64,000 bases of DNA from Limimaricola sp964022235. Lineage in GTDB: Bacteria; Pseudomonadota; Alphaproteobacteria; Rhodobacterales; Rhodobacteraceae. The stretch lies in the NCBI RefSeq assembly GCF_964022235.1, contig NZ_CAXHZL010000015.1, positions 1-64,000 on the forward strand. The letters are read 5' to 3'. How positions within the stretch are numbered: position 1 is the stretch's first letter; each line of letters opens with the position of its first letter. Both the position numbers and the translations under genes were made by a program. Below the pieces are notes generated by a model, which was given only the letters and a program-made list of their open reading frames with translations, had not been told where the DNA came from and searched no databases. This document shows positions 60,219 through 64,000 of the stretch, piece after piece.

Positions 60219-61073
60219 TCACTCATGCCCCTCCCCCGCCGCCTCTGCCGCTTTTACGAACCGGCGCACCCTCTTGACATCGACCGGCATCGACCAATGT
60301 CCGCTCTCTTTCAGGCTCGACCCCACGATCGCGCCGTCGAGCAATGTCATGAGCCCCGAGGCATTCGCCTCGCTCAGGCCGCTGCCGCCGATGACAGGCA
60401 GGCCCGTTCCCGAACGGATTGCCGCGATTTCCTCGGCCGGGATGGCATCTCCGGTCCGGTTGCCCGTGGCGATGACGACATCAGCGTCGAAGAACTCGGT
60501 ATCGCGTGCAAGCTCCGCGACGTCCCGGTCGCCGGTAATGGCATGGGCTCCGTGCTTTACATGAACATCCGCGAAAATGGATACATCCTGCGCGCCGATC
60601 GCACGCCTGTAACGCAGCGCTGCACCGCTCTGGCCCTCGATCATGCCCTCATTGGCGACGTAGGCGTTGACCCACTGGTTCACTCGTATGAAGGTCGCAC
60701 CGGAGGCCTTTGCGATCGCGAGCGCGCCGATGGCGTCATTGGCCAGAAGGTTGATGCCGAATCTCAGACTTGTCCGGTCCGCGACCGCCCGGGCGATCGC
60801 GCTCATCGATGCCACGATCTCAGGGCCGATCTGACCCTGCTTGAGAAATGGGACATCGCCATGATTTTCGAGCATCAGCCCATGCATGCCGCCTTCCTCG
60901 TAGGCGGCAGTATCGCGCAGGACGATCTCGGTCAGCGCGCGAATGCTTTCTCCGCCGTAGCGCGGGGTTCCCGGCAGCGGCGGGAAGTGGACGTTGCCGA
61001 TCAGCGGCTTGGCCCGGTCGAAGATCCGGGCCAGCGCTCCGTCCGGCGGGTTCAGGATTGGCGCATCACTCAT
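60219..61073 (-). CDS. BtpA/SgcQ-family TIM-barrel protein
   Basis: A 284-residue protein with the BtpA signature: PLIGNVHFPPLPGTPRYGGE, EEGGMHGLMLENHGDVPFLK, then FGINLLANDAIGALAIAKAS, GATFIRVNQWVNAYVANEGM and ADVVIATGNRTGDAIPAEEI. PVIGGSGLSEANASGL and DGAIVGSSLKESGHW close the phosphate-binding end of the barrel. BtpA was named for photosystem I stability in cyanobacteria; relatives such as SgcQ sit in sugar operons and are probably enzymes on phosphorylated sugars. Here it follows a PfkB kinase by 8 bases. ATG 61073 is the family start; the longer frame is a shadow of the kinase gene. Confidence 0.85.
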   Translation of the reverse strand: MSDAPILNPPDGALARIFDRAKPLIGNVHFPPLPGTPRYGGESIRALTEIVLRDTAAYEEGGMHGLMLENHGDVPFLKQGQIGPEIVASMSAIARAVADRTSLRFGINLLANDAIGALAIAKASGATFIRVNQWVNAYVANEGMIEGQSGAALRYRRAIGAQDVSIFADVHVKHGAHAITGDRDVAELARDTEFFDADVVIATGNRTGDAIPAEEIAAIRSGTGLPVIGGSGLSEANASGLMTLLDGAIVGSSLKESGHWSMPVDVKRVRRFVKAAEAAGEGHE

Positions 61074-61081
61074 CTTCGACC

Positions 61082-61996
61082 TCACAGACTCACAATCTTG
61101 TCCATTACCCGCGCGAAGCGGTCGTCGCGTTCGTCGACACTCGGCCGTCCGGTCGCGAGGGCACCCACAGCCTCGACCACAAAGGAGGCCGAGACTGTCC
61201 CCATCGCGGCACAGTCCACAGCCGGCATCCCCTGCACCAGACCCGCGAGAAAGCCACCGCAATAGGCATCTCCGGCGCCCGTCGCATCGGCGACCGTGAC
61301 CTGCAATGCCGGCACCGATACGAGCCGCCCCGTTCGTGGCTCGGCTAGGATCGATCCGCTCGCGCCGACCTTGGCCACGATCAGACAATCCGTGGTGAGC
61401 GCGGTCTGTGCCACCCAGTCTTCGACACCGGCCGGGTTCCAGATCCGGAATATCTCGGCCTCGCTCGGCAGAAACGCATCGAGCCCGCCCAGATAGGCCA
61501 GATCGGCATAGCGGGAGGCGTCGATCATAGCATCGGCTAGGATGTCCATCGTCATCACTCTGCCCGGTCGGCGCATCGCCCCGAGTGCCGACAGCGAGCT
61601 GGCAGGGCCTTGCGGTGCGATATGTATTCCGTGCGCCCTGCGATAGGCGTCTGGCAGCGGTCCTCGGACCGCGTCCATCTCCTCGGGGTGCGACGAGCCG
61701 AGGCGGCGGATCTGCTGCTTGTGCACTTCGCTTTCGTGCAGCATCCACAACTCGAGCCCTTTGCCCTCGCCACAGGCGATGCCCGACACGTCGAGCCCGC
61801 GCGCCGCGATCTCGGATCGGCTACGGGCGAAATGCGGCTTTCCGGCCGGCGCGTGCACCCCGACGGACCCGGCCCAGATCTGCGCCCCAACGGCGGAGTA
61901 GAGAGCGCCCCCGCCCTGCACGCCCCTGTGGCAGGTCCCGTCCTCGAGCACGATGTCGTCCACCGTCAGCCAACCGGAACACACGAGGTCACTCAT
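61082..61996 (-). CDS. PfkB-family sugar/nucleoside kinase
   Basis: A 304-residue ribokinase-like enzyme. The N-terminal motif is HRGVQGGGALYSAVGAQIWA, and the C-terminal anion-hole motif VADATGAGDAYCGGFLAGLV contains the catalytic Asp. The middle (LGSSHPEEMDAVRGPLPDAY, GIHIAPQG; LGGLDAFLPSEAEIFRI) is unlike well-studied members, so the substrate is open. With the RbsC-type importer it would phosphorylate the imported sugar-like compound before the BtpA-family step. It overlaps the peptidase stop by 4 bases. Confidence 0.86.
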   Translation of the reverse strand: MSDLVCSGWLTVDDIVLEDGTCHRGVQGGGALYSAVGAQIWAGSVGVHAPAGKPHFARSRSEIAARGLDVSGIACGEGKGLELWMLHESEVHKQQIRRLGSSHPEEMDAVRGPLPDAYRRAHGIHIAPQGPASSLSALGAMRRPGRVMTMDILADAMIDASRYADLAYLGGLDAFLPSEAEIFRIWNPAGVEDWVAQTALTTDCLIVAKVGASGSILAEPRTGRLVSVPALQVTVADATGAGDAYCGGFLAGLVQGMPAVDCAAMGTVSASFVVEAVGALATGRPSVDERDDRFARVMDKIVSL

Positions 61997-63177
61997 TCCG
62001 CATCCCCTCTCACTTCCGCCGCGAGCGCGGACATGTAGACCAGCGCGCGCGACAGGCTCACCAGATCGTCGAGATGCGCAGACGGCAAGGCGCGGTCGAG
62101 ATGCCGGTTCCCACCGGGAAATCCCAGCAGGACGATCGCCGCGTCGCGCATCATCAGGCTGACATCGTCGCTCCGCGAGGTGTAGAGGTTCGCGCTTTCC
62201 CGCACCTCGGCCCCGAAGCCGGATAGCGACGTCAGGAAGGCACGGGCCGCGGCATAGAGATGCGGAGGCGTCACGGCCCCGCGCGCGAGACTTGAAAATT
62301 CGCTTAACACAGCGCCCTGACCGGGCTCACCCGCGCCATCCGGCCCGCTGTTTCCCTCTGCCGCGGTCTGTTGCATGTCGACGACGACAGCCAGTTGCGG
62401 GGCTGCGGTCGCCGCCACCAACCGCGCGGTGCCCCGGCTCATCGACTGGTTGCCCGTAGCGGCGGGCCCCTCCTCCTCATCGGGCAGCGCGAGTAGGCAT
62501 TCCGCGCCTGTCGCTGCCAGAACCGGCGCCGCGACAGCCAACGCGGCCACGCCGCCGGCGTTGTCGAAATGCCCCGTTAGATGGCCGCTCCGGTCTTCGT
62601 GGAAATGGACCACGGGAACGACGCGGTCGCCGGGCCGGAGGGTGTCCGCACCCGCCGCCTCGAAGTAGGGCTGGCCCGCCTCCGAGACCAACTCTCCTTC
62701 GGCCACGGTCACGAAGCCTGCCCGGTCAAGGTCGTAGCGCATGGCCTTGGCGTCACGGCGGCCCGTTTCGGTCAGGTGGTAGCAATAGGGTACGAGGGCG
62801 TGGCGGCCCTCGACGCCCGGATGAACGAGGTAGCTGATCGTGTCGAGATGGGCGACGTACCACAAAGGCTTGTGCGCGCGCTTCCCGGTCGACAGCGTCA
62901 CGGTCCCCGTCCCCCGGAAATCATCCTCCATGCCAAGCGCCGAAGCGAAAGCGCCATCCTCCTTTAGCAGCTCGCGCAGGACCGGGGCCCGCATTATTGC
63001 TGCCGCTCCGGAGGGCGCAGGCGTTTCGCTCAGCGCGCGCAGGTAGCGCCGCATGCGGTCCGGCGTGACATGCGCCTCCACTTCGGGGCGGATCCGATTG
63101 CAGCGCTCCAGCGCTGCCCCGATCTGTCGCATCGTGGGGCGCATGGTCTGCCGCAGGGATCTCGACCAGCCGTTCAT
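61993..63177 (-). CDS. M28/M42-like metallopeptidase or amidohydrolase
   Basis: A 394-residue cytoplasmic protein. Di-zinc motifs are visible: WYVAHLDTISYLVHPGVEGR, GHFDNAGGVAALAVAAPVLA, LLALPDEEEGPAATGNQSMS and LAVVVDMQQT, with a final histidine in GFPGGNRHLDRALPSAHLDD. The order HxD, D-N, EE, D, H is that of M28/M42 co-catalytic peptidases. A peptidase between a sugar-type permease and a PfkB kinase suggests that the imported compound has an amide bond, such as a sugar-amino acid conjugate. It overlaps both neighbours by 4 bases. Confidence 0.78.
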   Translation of the reverse strand: MNGWSRSLRQTMRPTMRQIGAALERCNRIRPEVEAHVTPDRMRRYLRALSETPAPSGAAAIMRAPVLRELLKEDGAFASALGMEDDFRGTGTVTLSTGKRAHKPLWYVAHLDTISYLVHPGVEGRHALVPYCYHLTETGRRDAKAMRYDLDRAGFVTVAEGELVSEAGQPYFEAAGADTLRPGDRVVPVVHFHEDRSGHLTGHFDNAGGVAALAVAAPVLAATGAECLLALPDEEEGPAATGNQSMSRGTARLVAATAAPQLAVVVDMQQTAAEGNSGPDGAGEPGQGAVLSEFSSLARGAVTPPHLYAAARAFLTSLSGFGAEVRESANLYTSRSDDVSLMMRDAAIVLLGFPGGNRHLDRALPSAHLDDLVSLSRALVYMSALAAEVRGDAE

Positions 63178-64000
63178 GCCCGGCTCGACCTCGCCATGAT
63201 CATGACCGCGATCACGATCAACGCGCCCTTGAAGAGCTGTTGCACGAAGGGATCGACCCCGGTCAGGTTCAAGATGTTGGCCAGGACACCGATGATCAAC
63301 GTGCCGATGAGCGTCCCGGCAACCGAGCCTCTGCCACCGAACAGGCTGGTGCCCCCGACGACGACGGCAGCGATCGCGTCGAGCTCATACGCCTGCCCCG
63401 CGATCGGCGTACCGACGCTGAGCTGGGACGCATAGACGAGACCCGCGACGCCTGCGACGCCGCCCGAAATCACGTAGACTATGGTCTTGTAGAGCGACAC
63501 CGGCACGCCCGACAGCCGCGAGGCATCCTCGTTCGAGCCGATGGCATAGACCGATCGTCCAAACGGCGTCAGCGCCAGAACGAAGCCGCTGATGAGCAGA
63601 ACGGCAAGGAAGATCAAGGTCGGGTTGGGCACCCCGAAGCTGTAGCCATTGCCGAGTTCGTAGAAGCGCTCGTCAAGTATAGGGACGGGCGTGCCGCCAG
63701 TATAGATGAAGGCCAGGCCGCGGGCGAAGGAGAGCATGCCGAGCGTCATGATGAAGGGCGGCACGCCGGCGAAGGCGACGCCAAGCCCGTTGGTCAGCCC
63801 CAGCGCCATCGCTGCGAGCAGACCCAGTGCGATCGAGACCGCCATGCCAAGGCTTTCCATGAGCCCGGCGAAAAGCACCACCGACACGCCCAGGATCGAG
63901 CCGACCGAGAGATCGATGCCCTTGGTGAGGATCACGAAGGTCATCCCCACTGCAAGGATGCCGACGATCGACACCTGACGGAGCACGTTCATCAGATTGG
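63174..64000 (-). CDS. RbsC-type ABC sugar permease (5' end outside window)
   Basis: The frame is open to the window edge; the visible part is at least 275 residues of an RbsC/AraH-family permease. Key segments are NVLRQVSIVGILAVGMTFVI then LTKGIDLSVGSILGVSVVLF, GVPPFIMTLGMLSFARGLAF, YAIGSNEDASRLSGVPVSLY (coupling loop) and DAIAAVVVGGTSLFGGRGSV. An internal ATG exists at 63992, but ATC/CTG codons before it (NLMNVLRQ) continue the family pattern, so the true start lies beyond 64000. The ATPase and binding protein are expected just outside. Confidence 0.93.
   Translation of the reverse strand, partial: NLMNVLRQVSIVGILAVGMTFVILTKGIDLSVGSILGVSVVLFAGLMESLGMAVSIALGLLAAMALGLTNGLGVAFAGVPPFIMTLGMLSFARGLAFIYTGGTPVPILDERFYELGNGYSFGVPNPTLIFLAVLLISGFVLALTPFGRSVYAIGSNEDASRLSGVPVSLYKTIVYVISGGVAGVAGLVYASQLSVGTPIAGQAYELDAIAAVVVGGTSLFGGRGSVAGTLIGTLIIGVLANILNLTGVDPFVQQLFKGALIVIAVMIMARSSRA

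Overview
The window is GC-rich DNA from an alphaproteobacterium, most likely a marine Rhodobacteraceae (Roseobacter-group) strain. The reasons are the gene style (RTX protein with a C-terminal Hint domain, PhoX, many ABC solute importers, a 7Fe ferredoxin, a LOV-HWE kinase), the long acidic tail on bL9, and near-constant G/C third codon positions in the core genes. I identify the taxon by inference only; no rRNA or tRNA gene is present.

Layout. 0-1.1 kb: end of the rpsF-rpsR-rplI ribosomal operon with a clear terminator. 1.2-8.1 kb: a blue-light LOV histidine kinase, a maltose-type acetyltransferase, a Tat-exported 2',3'-cyclic phosphodiesterase/5'-nucleotidase and a 929-residue RTX/Hint secreted protein. 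8.5-11.7 kb: ferredoxin, a DHDPS-family lyase and an alpha-ketoglutarate-semialdehyde-type dehydrogenase, then a small ABM protein. 11.7-18.7 kb: one minus-strand operon with an ABC importer (SBP, ATPase, permease), an FAD oxidoreductase, a class III CoA-transferase and an enoyl-CoA hydratase, followed by a LysR gene. 19.4-30.6 kb: a sugar module with LacI, MalE/F/G/K-type importer and GH63 hydrolase in one tightly overlapping operon, then a glycerate 2-kinase and, divergently, a second LacI with an AGE-family isomerase. Read together these predict uptake of mannosylglycerate or glucosylglycerate, hydrolysis to hexose plus glycerate, and processing of both halves.

30.8-42.0 kb: a YHYH protein, a scar of gene and transposase fragments, then a copper cassette (HMA chaperone, MFS transporter, CueR, CopA-type ATPase, ruined multicopper oxidase) with three matching CueR-type promoters, then PhoX and a GAF histidine kinase. 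42.5-47.5 kb: surface-polysaccharide genes resembling the Fuc4NAc branch (acetyltransferase, WbqC, WecE-like, WecF-like) cut by a dead IS5-family element. 47.9-50.7 kb: plasmid-type debris (frameshifted Mob/Pre relaxase, a small gene with an internal amber codon) and an HNH endonuclease.

51.25-58.3 kb is the most unusual part: a periplasmic binding protein, a double-receiver hybrid histidine kinase, a free Hpt protein, and two convergent genes that each fuse a phospho-receiver domain to a complete EamA/DMT membrane transporter. This looks like a phosphorelay whose output is a transporter instead of transcription. It is flanked by direct copies of a 27-bp sequence (50854-50880 and 58519-58545). 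58.6-60.2 kb holds two more pseudogenes (prepilin peptidase, aldehyde dehydrogenase). 60.2-64.0 kb is the start of an operon on the minus strand with an RbsC-type permease (cut by the window edge), an M28/M42-like peptidase, a PfkB kinase and a BtpA-family protein.
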